Shown in pieces: positions 41,538 to 50,012 of a stretch of 64,000 nt of DNA. The first letter of the stretch is position 1. Each line of letters opens with the position of its first letter. The notes beneath the pieces were generated by a model. It saw only the letters and a list, made by a program, of their open reading frames with translations, was not told the DNA's origin and searched no databases. The stretch is from Arthrobacter sp. AK04. GTDB lineage: Bacteria; Actinomycetota; Actinomycetes; Actinomycetales; Micrococcaceae. The DNA is taken from NCBI RefSeq assembly GCF_021129155.1, contig NZ_JAJOMC010000011.1, forward strand, positions 1 to 64,000, read 5' to 3'. Made by a program: the position numbers and the translations under genes.

Positions 41538-41840
41538 ATGAGCATCGACATCGAGATTGGTACAAGCCTCAGCAATGAGGACGCAGCACACTTTGCGGCC
41601 AAGACGGAAGCAATCACCTCAGCGATGCAGAGGGTGCGGGAACGGCACGCGGCGTACAGCTGGGTATGGACGGACGAGATCCGCTGCCGGGGCTGCAACG
41701 CGAGCATCGACATACCGCTGCTCGCCAGCACTAACGCAAGCGCCGACAAGGCCTTCCAGGCCCATCAGTCGGCGCAGCTTGATGCACTCCTGGCTGCCGG
41801 TGGTTCCCGCGGGCCGGAAAGCAGTACAGGTCCGTCCTAG
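41538..41840 (+). CDS. Small hypothetical protein with a CxxC motif
   Basis: The 100-residue protein starts at the ATG after GGAAGAGG. A helical N-terminus (NEDAAHFAAKTEAITSAMQR) precedes YSWVWTDEIRCRGCNASIDI, where one CxxC could contribute to metal binding or redox chemistry, and a helical tail (ADKAFQAHQSAQLDALLAAG). It is unrecognised. It overlaps the 3' end of the convergent IclR gene by 4 bases. Confidence 0.6.
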   Translation: MSIDIEIGTSLSNEDAAHFAAKTEAITSAMQRVRERHAAYSWVWTDEIRCRGCNASIDIPLLASTNASADKAFQAHQSAQLDALLAAGGSRGPESSTGPS

Positions 41841-42640
41841 TAAACGGACCCCTCAAGAAGCTCCGCCAACCTGCCGGCGGCGCGCCGCAGTTCCGGGACT
41901 CCGGCCCTGAGTGTTTCCTCGCTGGCAGCCTCCACCGGGCTGGTCAGCGAGATGGATTCGCTGGGGCGGCGTCCGGGCCTGCTCGGTACGGCCACGGCCA
42001 CCGAGAGTACCCCGGTGGCCCGTTCATCGGCGGAGTAGGCATACTCGGCCCCGGGTTCCGGCAGCCGGGAGCGCAGTGCGGGTGCGGTCAGCCCCGAATC
42101 CTCATGGCCGCCGGCAACGGCGGCTGCAATCACCTGCTGAAGCTCGTCGTCCGATGATGACGCAAGCAGGATCTTGCCGGCGGCGCCGGCCGTGAGGGGG
42201 AGGCGCTTGCCCAGCGGGAGGTCATACCGGAGCGGCACCTCGCCGTCCACGCGTGCCACGAGGATGCGCTCGAACCCCAGCCGCGTGTAGAGCGACGCCG
42301 TCAGCCCGGTCTGCGAGGCGACCTGCTGCAGGATGGGCCGCGCCGCCACAACGAGGGGATCGTTCTCCAGGAAACTCCGCGCGGCGGGCAGGACTGCCGG
42401 CCCGATCCGGTAGGACTTGTCCGTCTGGCTCACCATGCCGAAATCCTGCAGCACGCGCAGGATCCGCAGTGTGGTGGGCAGGCTCATGCCGCAGGTCCTT
42501 GCCAGATCGCTGAGCCGCTGGGGCCGTTCGGCCCGCTGCAGCTCCGCGAAGACCTCCAGTGCCCGGGACAGGGAGCGCATGTTGGACGCCTTGGGTCCCT
42601 CCTCTGCCGGGGTGTGGGGGGAGGGGGTCGTCGTCGCCAT
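41837..42640 (-). CDS. IclR family transcriptional regulator
   Basis: The 267-residue protein has an N-terminal winged helix (SRALEVFAELQRAERPQRLS, DLARTCGMSLPTTLRILRVL) and a C-terminal IclR effector domain (SQTGLTASLYTRLGFERILVA, LPLGKRLPLTAGAAGKILLA, YAYSADERATGVLSVAVAVP). It is divergent from the tctBAC-led operon, with a palindrome in the shared 152-base region, and is the obvious regulator of that cluster. The effector is probably the transported acid or a pathway intermediate. Confidence 0.9.
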   Translation of the reverse strand: MATTTPSPHTPAEEGPKASNMRSLSRALEVFAELQRAERPQRLSDLARTCGMSLPTTLRILRVLQDFGMVSQTDKSYRIGPAVLPAARSFLENDPLVVAARPILQQVASQTGLTASLYTRLGFERILVARVDGEVPLRYDLPLGKRLPLTAGAAGKILLASSSDDELQQVIAAAVAGGHEDSGLTAPALRSRLPEPGAEYAYSADERATGVLSVAVAVPSRPGRRPSESISLTSPVEAASEETLRAGVPELRRAAGRLAELLEGSVY

Positions 42641-42668
42641 TCTTTCAGTCTATGTAACTTCCTTGCGC

Positions 42669-42736
42669 TTGACAGCACGTGTGTCTGGTGTCACTATTTC
42701 TCAGTACGCAATATAGTTTCATTCTGTGAAATGAAA
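42669..42736 (+). promoter_or_regulatory. tctB promoter and IclR operator
   Basis: TTGACA (42669-42674), a 17-base spacer and CACTAT (42692-42697) form a good vegetative promoter. Downstream at 42717-42731 lies TTTCA-TTCTG-TGAAA, extended by the overlapping dyad TTTCAT-N8-ATGAAA to 42736. The site starts about 12 bases after the likely transcription start, so binding there could repress the operon. Confidence 0.65.
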
Positions 42737-42792
42737 AGACGCGGGGTGAAATAAACCCCCAGCGTCAAAGAGAAGCCCAGCGAGAAGGAACC

Positions 42793-43296
42793 ATGACAAC
42801 GGAGTCAGTCACAGCCACATCAAAGAGCGCCGCCAAGGTGGCACCCTCCGTGCTGGCAGGTATTGGTGCGTTCGCCGCCGTCGGCGTGTACGTCCTGGTC
42901 AGTTCAATCGGTCTGGGCTTGTGGACCTCCCTTGGGCCTGGCCCCGGGTTGTTCCCCTTTGCCATGGGCGCGGTCCTTGCCGCGATGTCCGCAGTTTGGC
43001 TTCTCCAGGAACTCCGCCGCCCCAGCGAGACGGGAGAGGGGGTTGACCGCGGACTGGTGATCGCCGTCGTCGGCAGTTTGGTGGTCCTGGCCGCAGTGAT
43101 GGATCTGCTCGGCTTCCAGCTGAGCATGTTCCTCTTTCTTATGTACCACCTGAAGCTGCGGGGCCGCAGGGCCTGGCCCTCCTCCCTCGTCACCGCCCTC
43201 GCCGGCAGCGTGGGCGCGTTCTACGCCTTCAACTACGGCCTGAACGTGGCGCTGCCCGTCTCGGCCTTTCCCCTGCTGAACACGATCGGACTCTGA
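42793..43296 (+). CDS. tctB: Tripartite tricarboxylate transporter small membrane subunit TctB
   Basis: The 167-residue protein has four predicted helices of the TctB family: VLAGIGAFAAVGVYVLVSSI, GPGLFPFAMGAVLAAMSAVW with the characteristic GPGxFP motif, a central helix after the EGVDRG loop, and a C-terminal GAFYAFNYGLNVALPVSAFP. It works with TctA and the binding protein TctC to import a carboxylate using an ion gradient. GAAGGAA precedes the ATG. The gene order tctB-tctA-tctC is changed from the classic tctCBA. Confidence 0.88.
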   Translation: MTTESVTATSKSAAKVAPSVLAGIGAFAAVGVYVLVSSIGLGLWTSLGPGPGLFPFAMGAVLAAMSAVWLLQELRRPSETGEGVDRGLVIAVVGSLVVLAAVMDLLGFQLSMFLFLMYHLKLRGRRAWPSSLVTALAGSVGAFYAFNYGLNVALPVSAFPLLNTIGL

Positions 43297-43298
43297 AC

Positions 43299-44801
43299 GT
43301 GGATACCCTCAACGAACTTCTGGGCGGCTTTGCGGCCGCCATGACCTGGCAAAACCTGCTGTTTGCCTTCCTGGGCTGCCTGCTTGGCACCATCATCGGC
43401 GTGCTGCCCGGCATCGGCCCCGTCGCCGGCGTTGCACTGCTCATTCCGCTCACGCTGAACCTGGATGCCACCGGGGCGATCATCATGCTCTGCGCCATCT
43501 TCTACGGCACGGCCTACGGCGGAACCATCACCAGCGTCCTGCTGAACACCCCCGGCGAGGCGGCTTCCGCCATCACCACCATTGACGGCTATGCCATGAC
43601 AAAGCTCGGCAAAGCCGGGGCAGCCCTGACCATTGCCGCCGTCGGATCCTTTGTGGGCGGCACTGTTGCCACCCTGGGCCTGGTAATGGCCGCCAAGCCG
43701 CTGGGGGAACTGGGACTGCTGGTGGGCCCGCCGGAATTCTTTGCGCTGATGGTGGTGGGTATCTCCCTGCTTGTGGCGCTCGCCGGCAAGTCCATGGTCA
43801 AGGCCGTGATCTCCGGAGCCCTGGGCCTGCTGATCGCGATGGTTGGAATCGACCCCGTGGCCGGGGCTCCGCGCTTCACCTTCGGAATGGACCGCCTCCT
43901 GGACGGCGTCAGCTTTGTTGCCGTGATCGTGGGTGTCTTTGGCCTGTCCGAACTGCTGTCCTACCGCAAGGGCAGCACCACCCCCAACGTGCACGCACCC
44001 AACCTGCGTTCCCTGCTTCCCACAGGCAAGGAATGGCGCCGGAGCGCGCCCGCCATGGCCCGCGGAACCGGAATCGGTTTCGGCCTGGGCCTCATCCCGG
44101 GAATGACCGGCTCCGTCTCATCCCTGCTGGCCTATGGCGCGGAAAAGAAATTCTCCCGCCACCGCAACGAACTGGGCAAGGGCGCCATCGAGGGCGTGGC
44201 CGGGCCGGAAACGGCCAACAACTCCCACGCCAACGCCGCCCTGATCCCGCTGTTCACCCTGGGCATCCCTGCATCACCCACCATTGCCGTGCTGATGGGC
44301 GCCTTCCTCCAGCAGGGCCTTACCCCGGGGCCCACCCTCTTCACCGAGCACTCCGAGATTGCCTGGGCCATCATCGCCAGCCTCTTCATCGGGAACCTGC
44401 TCCTGCTGGTCCTGAATGTTCCGCTGGTGGGACTGTGGACGTCCATCCTGCGGGTCCCGACCACCATCCTCACCGCCCTGATCCTGCTCTTTATGGTCAT
44501 CGGCGCGTACACCATCAACTTCAGCGTCTTTGATGTCTTTGTCATGATCGGCTTCGGCCTCCTGGGCCTGGCACTCCGGCACCTGGACATTCCGCTGGCA
44601 CCGATGGTGCTGACCCTGGTGCTGGGCCCGCTGATGGAACGCTCGCTCCGGGAGTCCCTCGAAATCTCGCAGGGCGACTTCGGGATCTTCACCAGCCGCC
44701 CCATCTCGGCAGTCCTGATCGGCCTGGGGCTGCTGATCATCTTCAGCCCGCTGCTGAAGATCCGGAAGCCCAAAGCGCTCAACGAAGACCCCGAAACGTA
44801 A
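43299..44801 (+). CDS. tctA: Tripartite tricarboxylate transporter large subunit TctA
   Basis: The 500-residue protein has about 12 helices. The duplicated TctA signatures are visible: GTIIGVLPGIGPVAGVALLIP and, in the second half, GLIPGMTGSVSSLLAYG; also FYGTAYGGTITSVLLNTPGE and PETANNSHANAALIPLFTLG. The start is GTG, 2 bases after tctB, and it is preceded by the coding end rather than a strong ribosome site, suggesting coupling. Substrate specificity lies largely in TctC. Confidence 0.93.
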   Translation: MDTLNELLGGFAAAMTWQNLLFAFLGCLLGTIIGVLPGIGPVAGVALLIPLTLNLDATGAIIMLCAIFYGTAYGGTITSVLLNTPGEAASAITTIDGYAMTKLGKAGAALTIAAVGSFVGGTVATLGLVMAAKPLGELGLLVGPPEFFALMVVGISLLVALAGKSMVKAVISGALGLLIAMVGIDPVAGAPRFTFGMDRLLDGVSFVAVIVGVFGLSELLSYRKGSTTPNVHAPNLRSLLPTGKEWRRSAPAMARGTGIGFGLGLIPGMTGSVSSLLAYGAEKKFSRHRNELGKGAIEGVAGPETANNSHANAALIPLFTLGIPASPTIAVLMGAFLQQGLTPGPTLFTEHSEIAWAIIASLFIGNLLLLVLNVPLVGLWTSILRVPTTILTALILLFMVIGAYTINFSVFDVFVMIGFGLLGLALRHLDIPLAPMVLTLVLGPLMERSLRESLEISQGDFGIFTSRPISAVLIGLGLLIIFSPLLKIRKPKALNEDPET

Positions 44802-44857
44802 ACAACACCCTATTCACCCCAACACCCGAATACCCCCTTCAAAGGAGAAGAACACCC

Positions 44858-45862
44858 ATGAAAACCCGTTCCCGCATCGCCGCCGCACTCGCCGCGGCAT
44901 CCCTGATCGCACTCACCGGCTGCGGCGCCAACGCCGGAGCCACGAACGCCGCCGGCGGCGACTTCCCGAAGAAGGGCAAGACGATCGACCTGGTTGTGGC
45001 GTTCTCCTCCGGCGGCGCCGTGGACACGGCTGCCCGGCTCATCCAGCCCATCCTGGAAGAGGAACTCGGCACCAACGTTGAGGTCATCAACAAGCCCGGC
45101 GCAGGCGGGCAGATCGGCTACACCCAGCTGACCAGCTCCGCCCCCGACGGCTACACCATCGGCGCAACAGGCTCCCCCTCCGTCGTCGTCTCGCCGCTGG
45201 ACCCCGCACGCGGTGCCAAGTACACGCGGGACAGCTTCCAGCCCCTGGGCCGCCAGGTCATCGACCCCACCGTCATCGCAGTGCAGCCGGACAGCCCCTA
45301 CCAGACGCTGAAGGACCTCCTGGACGCCGCAAAAGCGAACCCGAAGTCCATGACCGCCAGCACCACCGGGCTCCAGACCGGTGAACACTTCGCCATGGCC
45401 CAGATCCAGGAAAGCACCGGCTCCGAATTCGCCCCCGTGCACTTCTCGGAGGGGGCTTCGCAGGCCACCACCGCCTTCCTGGGCAAGCACGTGGACATTC
45501 TCGTGGCCAATGTCAGCGACGTTGTTGACCTGACAAAGCAGGGCAAGGCCCGCGTTCTGGGTGTCATGACCTCGGAACGCGCGCCGGCACTGCCGGACGT
45601 TCCCACCTTCAAGGAATCCGGCTATGACCTCGAGGCGGGCACCACACGCGGGTACTCGGCACCCGCCGGGCTGCCGGACGAGGTGGCCAAGAAGCTCGAG
45701 GCTGCAATCCAGAAAGCCATCGAGGACCCCGCCGTGGTGCAGAAGATGCAGGATCTTGGCCTGCAGACCAGCTACCTCTCCGGCGAAGACTACAAGCAGT
45801 ACTGGGCAGGGCAGGAAGAGGACTTCAAGAAGGTCCTCCCGCTGGTCCAGACGACCGACTGA
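44858..45862 (+). CDS. tctC: Tripartite tricarboxylate transporter substrate-binding lipoprotein TctC
   Basis: The 334-residue protein has lipobox LTGC (lipidated Cys about residue 22). The mature TctC fold begins with TIDLVVAFSSGGAVDTAARL and includes the loop GAGGQIGYTQLTSSAPDGYT, which normally shapes the carboxylate site through backbone and water contacts. FAPVHFSEGASQATTAFLGK and RAPALPDVPTFKESGYDLEA are family features. The ligand is unknown. GGAGAAG precedes the ATG, and a 56-base gap separates it from tctA. Confidence 0.9.
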   Translation: MKTRSRIAAALAAASLIALTGCGANAGATNAAGGDFPKKGKTIDLVVAFSSGGAVDTAARLIQPILEEELGTNVEVINKPGAGGQIGYTQLTSSAPDGYTIGATGSPSVVVSPLDPARGAKYTRDSFQPLGRQVIDPTVIAVQPDSPYQTLKDLLDAAKANPKSMTASTTGLQTGEHFAMAQIQESTGSEFAPVHFSEGASQATTAFLGKHVDILVANVSDVVDLTKQGKARVLGVMTSERAPALPDVPTFKESGYDLEAGTTRGYSAPAGLPDEVAKKLEAAIQKAIEDPAVVQKMQDLGLQTSYLSGEDYKQYWAGQEEDFKKVLPLVQTTD

Positions 45863-45896
45863 CCCTCCCGCAATTACCGGACGGAAGAAACCCGCC

Positions 45897-46526
45897 ATGA
45901 CAACGCCCGCAACCGACACCATCGACGCCGATTTCCCCCGTCCCGGGAGGGACGTGGTGGAACGCCTTGCCAAGCTCCCCGCCGCCAACATCGGCGACGC
46001 CATGGACCGGCTCGGCGTTGCAGATTCTGCCATCCAGGCCATCTGGCCGGGCGCCGTCCTGGCCGGCCCCGCCTTTACGGTGTGGACCAGGCCGGGGGAC
46101 AACCAGGGCATCCACAAGGCCCTGCAACTGGCCCGGCCGGGAGACGTCATCGTCGTCGCCGGCGGCGGCGATGCCTCCCGCGCGCTGCTCGGCGAACTCA
46201 TCGGCGAGCGTGCCATCAACCTTGGCATTGCAGGCTTCGCGCTGGACGGGGCAGCGCGCGACGCCGAAGCGCTGGGTGAGATCGGCATGCCTGTCTTCGC
46301 CCGGGGTACTTCCCCCGCCGGCCCCTACAAGGACGGCCCTTACCGCCTGGGGACGCCGCTCGCCTTCGGCGGTGTCCCCGTCCTTCCCGGCGATGTGATC
46401 ATCGGCGATTCGGACGGCGTGGTGGTGGTTCCCCGTGACCAGGCAGCCGCCGTCGCCGAGGCTGCCGAAGCAGTCTTCGCCGACGAAACAAACCGCCGGC
46501 AAGCCATCGTCGCAGCCCGGTCCTAG
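45897..46526 (+). CDS. RraA-like aldolase/decarboxylase (HMG/CHA aldolase superfamily)
   Basis: The 209-residue protein belongs to the RraA / 4-hydroxy-4-methyl-2-oxoglutarate aldolase fold. Motifs are AANIGDAMDRLG at the N-terminus, the substrate loop region GDVIVVAGGGDASRALLGEL (in place of GxxxxAxLGExxA), and GFALDGAARDAEAL with the Arg-Asp pair that binds metal and pyruvate in aldolases. It could split a hydroxy-oxo-dicarboxylate into pyruvate or oxaloacetate plus another keto acid. Operon position after tctC supports catabolism of the imported acid. Confidence 0.82.
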   Translation: MTTPATDTIDADFPRPGRDVVERLAKLPAANIGDAMDRLGVADSAIQAIWPGAVLAGPAFTVWTRPGDNQGIHKALQLARPGDVIVVAGGGDASRALLGELIGERAINLGIAGFALDGAARDAEALGEIGMPVFARGTSPAGPYKDGPYRLGTPLAFGGVPVLPGDVIIGDSDGVVVVPRDQAAAVAEAAEAVFADETNRRQAIVAARS

Positions 46527-46548
46527 AGCAAGAAAGACAGTGAGTACC

Positions 46549-47328
46549 ATGACAGCGGTAACCGTCATTGGCCTCGGCGAAGCCGGAGCCACCTACGCCG
46601 CGGCGCTCCACGCCGCCGGCCACAACGTCAAGGGGTTCGACCCCGTTGCCCCCACCACTCCTGCCGGCATTACCCGGGCCGCCACTGCGGCAGAAGCCTG
46701 CGCCGGAGCGGACATCGTCCTGGTGATGACAGGGGCTGCCGCAGCGCGCGGCGTCGCCGCAGAGTGCCTTCCGGTCCTGGGGGCCGGCAGTTGCTACGCG
46801 GACTTTACCTCGTCCTCTCCCGGAGTCATGCAGGAACTCGGACAGCTGCCAAGCAGGGCCGACTTCGCCGACGTCGCCATCCTTGGCCCGGTCTCCGCGA
46901 TGGGGGAGAAAACGCCGCTGATGACCAGCGGGCCTGGAGCCAAGGCTGTGGCGGACCTCCTCACCCCGCTGGGTGTCGACGTCGAAATTGCCGGGGGTGA
47001 ACCCGGAGCAGCAATGGCCCACAAGCTCCTGCGGAGTGTCCTGATGAAGGGCCTGGCCTCGGTTGTGGTGGAGGCCGTCACTGCCGGCCGCGCAGCCGGA
47101 CTCGAAGAGTGGATCCGGGCCCAGATCGCCAGCCAGCTGGCGGGTGATGGCCAGGCCGTGATCGAAAGGTTCCTGACCGGCACTGCCAAGCACGCAGTGC
47201 GCCGCTCCAAGGAAATGCAGGACACCGCCAGCTACCTGGGCGATCTTGGGGTGCCCGCAGAGATGACCGCGGCGTCCGCGGCCGCCCTGGGCCGGATGGC
47301 CCAGGAACCGGCGCCCGCCTTGCGCTGA
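46549..47328 (+). CDS. 6-phosphogluconate dehydrogenase-like NAD(P)-binding oxidoreductase (DUF1932)
   Basis: The 259-residue protein starts at the ATG giving MTAVTVIGLGEAGATYAAAL, a Rossmann GxGxxG-type loop; GTG 46540 is an alternative. The middle carries YADFTSSSPGVMQELG and ILGPVSAMGEKTPLMTSGPG, and a conserved Lys sits in AMAHKLLRSVLMKGLA, in the place of the beta-hydroxyacid dehydrogenase catalytic Lys. The C-terminal DUF1932 helical domain is present. It likely oxidises or reduces a hydroxy/oxo acid in this pathway. Confidence 0.82.
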   Translation: MTAVTVIGLGEAGATYAAALHAAGHNVKGFDPVAPTTPAGITRAATAAEACAGADIVLVMTGAAAARGVAAECLPVLGAGSCYADFTSSSPGVMQELGQLPSRADFADVAILGPVSAMGEKTPLMTSGPGAKAVADLLTPLGVDVEIAGGEPGAAMAHKLLRSVLMKGLASVVVEAVTAGRAAGLEEWIRAQIASQLAGDGQAVIERFLTGTAKHAVRRSKEMQDTASYLGDLGVPAEMTAASAAALGRMAQEPAPALR

Positions 47329-47407
47329 CGGCAGAGTCGGGCAGAATCAGGAACGGGGAATACCTGATCCACCACCTAACCGGCGTCCCGCCGTCAGGAG
47401 CAGCAGC

Positions 47408-48745
47408 ATGATCGGCATCTGGGCACTCGGCGCCTACCTTGCCGTGATCCTGCTGTGGACCACGGTGCTTAAACGCAGCGTGGGGGAGGCGATGATCCTC
47501 GGCTTCCTGGCGGTGCTTCCGTTCACCGGGGCGGCTGCGGCCCAGGCCGGCTGGGAGGCGCTCTACTCAGCCGCCACGGACGAGATCGTCTATGCCACCA
47601 TGGCGTTCGTCTTCATGGGGTACCTGCTGGACAGGACCGGGGTGCTGGACCGGCTGATCGACCTGCTGAATTCACTGATCGGCGGAGTCAGGGGCGGCCC
47701 GGCCTGGGTGTCCACGGTGGCGTCAGCGGGGCTGGGCAGCGTGGTGCACAACCAGGCCGCCATCGCCGCCACGGTTGGCTCGGTCACCATCCCCTGGATG
47801 GAGAAATCCAAGCTGGACAAGCCCGCGGCGGCCACCCTGGTGGCCGGGAATGCGGGAATGGGCATCACGTTTCCGTTCAGCGCCTCGATGTTCGTGCTGG
47901 TCGGGTCCGCCACCGTTGGGCCCCTCCTGGACATCAATGCGCTGGTCCTGCCGCTGCTGTTCGGCGGCCTGTGGTGCTTCCTGCACCGGCTGATCGTCAC
48001 CTGGCTGCTGGTCCGCAAGAGCGGCATGGCTCCCCTCGATGCAGCGCACCGGCTGCCGGTCCGGGCGGCGTTCGGCCGCGGCTGGACCACGCTGCTGCTC
48101 TTCGTTGTGGTGGCCATTCCGCTGGTCATCACCTCCGGTGCCATCGCCCAGGGTCTTTCCGACTGGACCGGGGGCGATGTCACCAAGGCTGTCAGCGTCA
48201 TTGTGTGGATTCCCGTGGTCCTGGTCATCACAGGCCTCCTGCTGGGCCGGAAGAAGCTGCCCAGGGATGGCCGGGCGTGGTGGGTGCTGCTGCAGGACTC
48301 CGCGCCGCGCTTCGGGATCGTGGGGGTGACCGTGGTGTTCGCCTTCGCCGGTGCCAACGCCCTGGCTGCCACCGGGCTGCCCAAGCAGATGACGGAACTG
48401 CTGAACGGGATGAACCTGCCGCTGTGGCTCCTGGCCATCCTGATCGGGCTGATCGTCATCGCCGTGGCTGCGCCGCTGTCCGCGACAGCCACCATGGCCG
48501 CCGTCGGAACGGTAGGAGTGGCCGCCCTGGTGGCAGCCGGCGTGCCGGCAACCACGGCAGCCGTAGCCGTCCTGGTCTTCTCCTCCTGCGAGGCGGCGGT
48601 CCCGCCGGGCGGAGCCCCGCTGTACGTGGCCTGCGGAATCGCGGACGTGGACCCCATCAAAACCTTCCTCCGGCTGCTCACCCACTACGCCCTGCCGCTG
48701 CTTGGCATCGGCGTGCTGATCATCCTCGGCATCCTGCCCATCTAA
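47408..48745 (+). CDS. TRAP-type large permease subunit (DctM-like)
   Basis: The 445-residue protein has about 12 helices and DctM-type features: the segment FVFMGYLLDRTGVLDRLIDL, then GGPAWVSTVASAGLGSVVHN, and near the end VAVLVFSSCEAAVPPGGAPL. It is followed by a small two-helix protein that fits the small permease role. No DctP binding protein is encoded nearby. The cluster already has a TctBAC importer, so this could be a second importer, an exporter of an intermediate, or a system served by TctC-like or distant DctP proteins. Confidence 0.75.
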   Translation: MIGIWALGAYLAVILLWTTVLKRSVGEAMILGFLAVLPFTGAAAAQAGWEALYSAATDEIVYATMAFVFMGYLLDRTGVLDRLIDLLNSLIGGVRGGPAWVSTVASAGLGSVVHNQAAIAATVGSVTIPWMEKSKLDKPAAATLVAGNAGMGITFPFSASMFVLVGSATVGPLLDINALVLPLLFGGLWCFLHRLIVTWLLVRKSGMAPLDAAHRLPVRAAFGRGWTTLLLFVVVAIPLVITSGAIAQGLSDWTGGDVTKAVSVIVWIPVVLVITGLLLGRKKLPRDGRAWWVLLQDSAPRFGIVGVTVVFAFAGANALAATGLPKQMTELLNGMNLPLWLLAILIGLIVIAVAAPLSATATMAAVGTVGVAALVAAGVPATTAAVAVLVFSSCEAAVPPGGAPLYVACGIADVDPIKTFLRLLTHYALPLLGIGVLIILGILPI

Positions 48746-48756
48746 GGACCACTACC

Positions 48757-49011
48757 ATGCACACCATCCGAAGGGCCATCGAAGTCCTCTTCGCCGTCAC
48801 CCTCGCAGCGCTGCTGATTGGCGGCATCGTGTTCGTGGCCGGGCAGGCCATCGCCCTGGCGGCGGGCCAGGGCGACTGGCTCGCACTGTTTAACGACACC
48901 ATCAAGGCGCCGATGTGCCTTGCGGCGTCCATCTGCGCCGTCGCCGGGTTCTTGCTCAGCTACAAGCGCCCGCAGAACCAGGAGCAGCGGCAGGAAGCAG
49001 GGGCGCGGTGA
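48757..49011 (+). CDS. Small two-helix membrane protein, probable TRAP small subunit
   Basis: The 84-residue protein has two hydrophobic segments: VLFAVTLAALLIGGIVFVAG and MCLAASICAVAGFLLSY, with a polar loop (GQGDWLALFNDTIKAP) and a charged tail. It is half the size of a typical DctQ (about 160-180 aa, four helices), but it follows the DctM-like gene by 11 bases and overlaps the next gene (GTGA). A reduced small subunit is the best guess. Confidence 0.6.
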   Translation: MHTIRRAIEVLFAVTLAALLIGGIVFVAGQAIALAAGQGDWLALFNDTIKAPMCLAASICAVAGFLLSYKRPQNQEQRQEAGAR

Positions 49012-49997
49012 GTCCAGCCGCCGGAGACGGTCACTACCCAACGTTCGCCGGGCTGCTGGAGCGGGAGGGTGCCCTGGCGGGGACCTCCTGGGGACTCTTT
49101 CCGGACCCAACCCGCGGGACGCCGTCGTTCATTAACCGCCAGGCGGTGCTGGAGGCGCGCACCTGCATCCGCACAGGCGCCGCCTTTGGCCTGGACTATC
49201 CGGCGGATGCCTTTGATCCCGGCATGTCCCTCAAGCGCGGCGCGCCCCGGCACACGATCTACTCCTCGCACCCGGCCCACCGCGATGATTTCCTGGACGG
49301 GTACTACCTGCAGGGATCCAGCCAGATCGACGGGCTGCGGCACCGCCGGGCGGACGACGCCGGCTTCTACAACGGCACGCCGGATGACCGCATCACCGAG
49401 GGCACGCCGGACCTGGGGATCCAGGAATGGGCAGACCATCCCATCGTCGGCAGGGGACTCCTGGTGGACCTGGCCGGGTACCGGGCCGGGCAGGGCGCTC
49501 CGATTGACCATGCCGCCGGTGAACCGCTGGGCCTTGACCTGATCGAGGGGGCGATTGCCGCCCAGTCCGTGAAGCTCCGGCAGGGCGACATCCTGATGCT
49601 GCACACGGGCTGGTGCGAATGGTTCCTGGGCCTGGCGCCGGAAGAGAAGCAACGCATGCGGGACAGCAGGCGCGCCACCGGTGTTGCGCAGTCGGAGGAG
49701 TTCGTCGCCTGGGCCTGGGACCACCGGCTGGCGCTCCTCGCGGCGGACAACTTCGCCGTCGAATGCCTGCCCGCCGTGCCCGCAAGCCCTTACCGGAAGT
49801 CAGCACCGAACGACCACGGCATGATGCACCAGCAGCTCCTAGCCAAACTTGGCATGCCCCTGGGTGAACTGTGGCGGCTGGGTCCCCTGGCCCGGCACAT
49901 GCGGAGTGCCGGCCAGTGGGACGCCTTCATCACCATCAAGCCGCTGAACATCACCGGCGCGACCGGATCACCGGCGAACGCCACTGCCTTGGTGTGA
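49008..49997 (+). CDS. Cyclase family (kynurenine formamidase-like) hydrolase
   Basis: The protein has about 329 residues from the GTG overlapping the previous stop. It is of the metal-dependent cyclase/KynB-like family: LQGSSQIDGLRHRRADD corresponds to the HxGTHxDxxxH metal motif, but only Asp and one His are kept, as in the long actinobacterial subgroup with Q-DxxxH. Also seen are RGLLVDLAGYR, GDILMLHTGWCEWFL and LLAADNFAVECLPA. It may hydrolyse a lactone, amide or ester in the pathway of this cluster. It is the last gene of the unit. Confidence 0.78.
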   Translation: MSPAAGDGHYPTFAGLLEREGALAGTSWGLFPDPTRGTPSFINRQAVLEARTCIRTGAAFGLDYPADAFDPGMSLKRGAPRHTIYSSHPAHRDDFLDGYYLQGSSQIDGLRHRRADDAGFYNGTPDDRITEGTPDLGIQEWADHPIVGRGLLVDLAGYRAGQGAPIDHAAGEPLGLDLIEGAIAAQSVKLRQGDILMLHTGWCEWFLGLAPEEKQRMRDSRRATGVAQSEEFVAWAWDHRLALLAADNFAVECLPAVPASPYRKSAPNDHGMMHQQLLAKLGMPLGELWRLGPLARHMRSAGQWDAFITIKPLNITGATGSPANATALV

Positions 49998-50012
49998 GGT
50001 CAGCTTGTTGGA

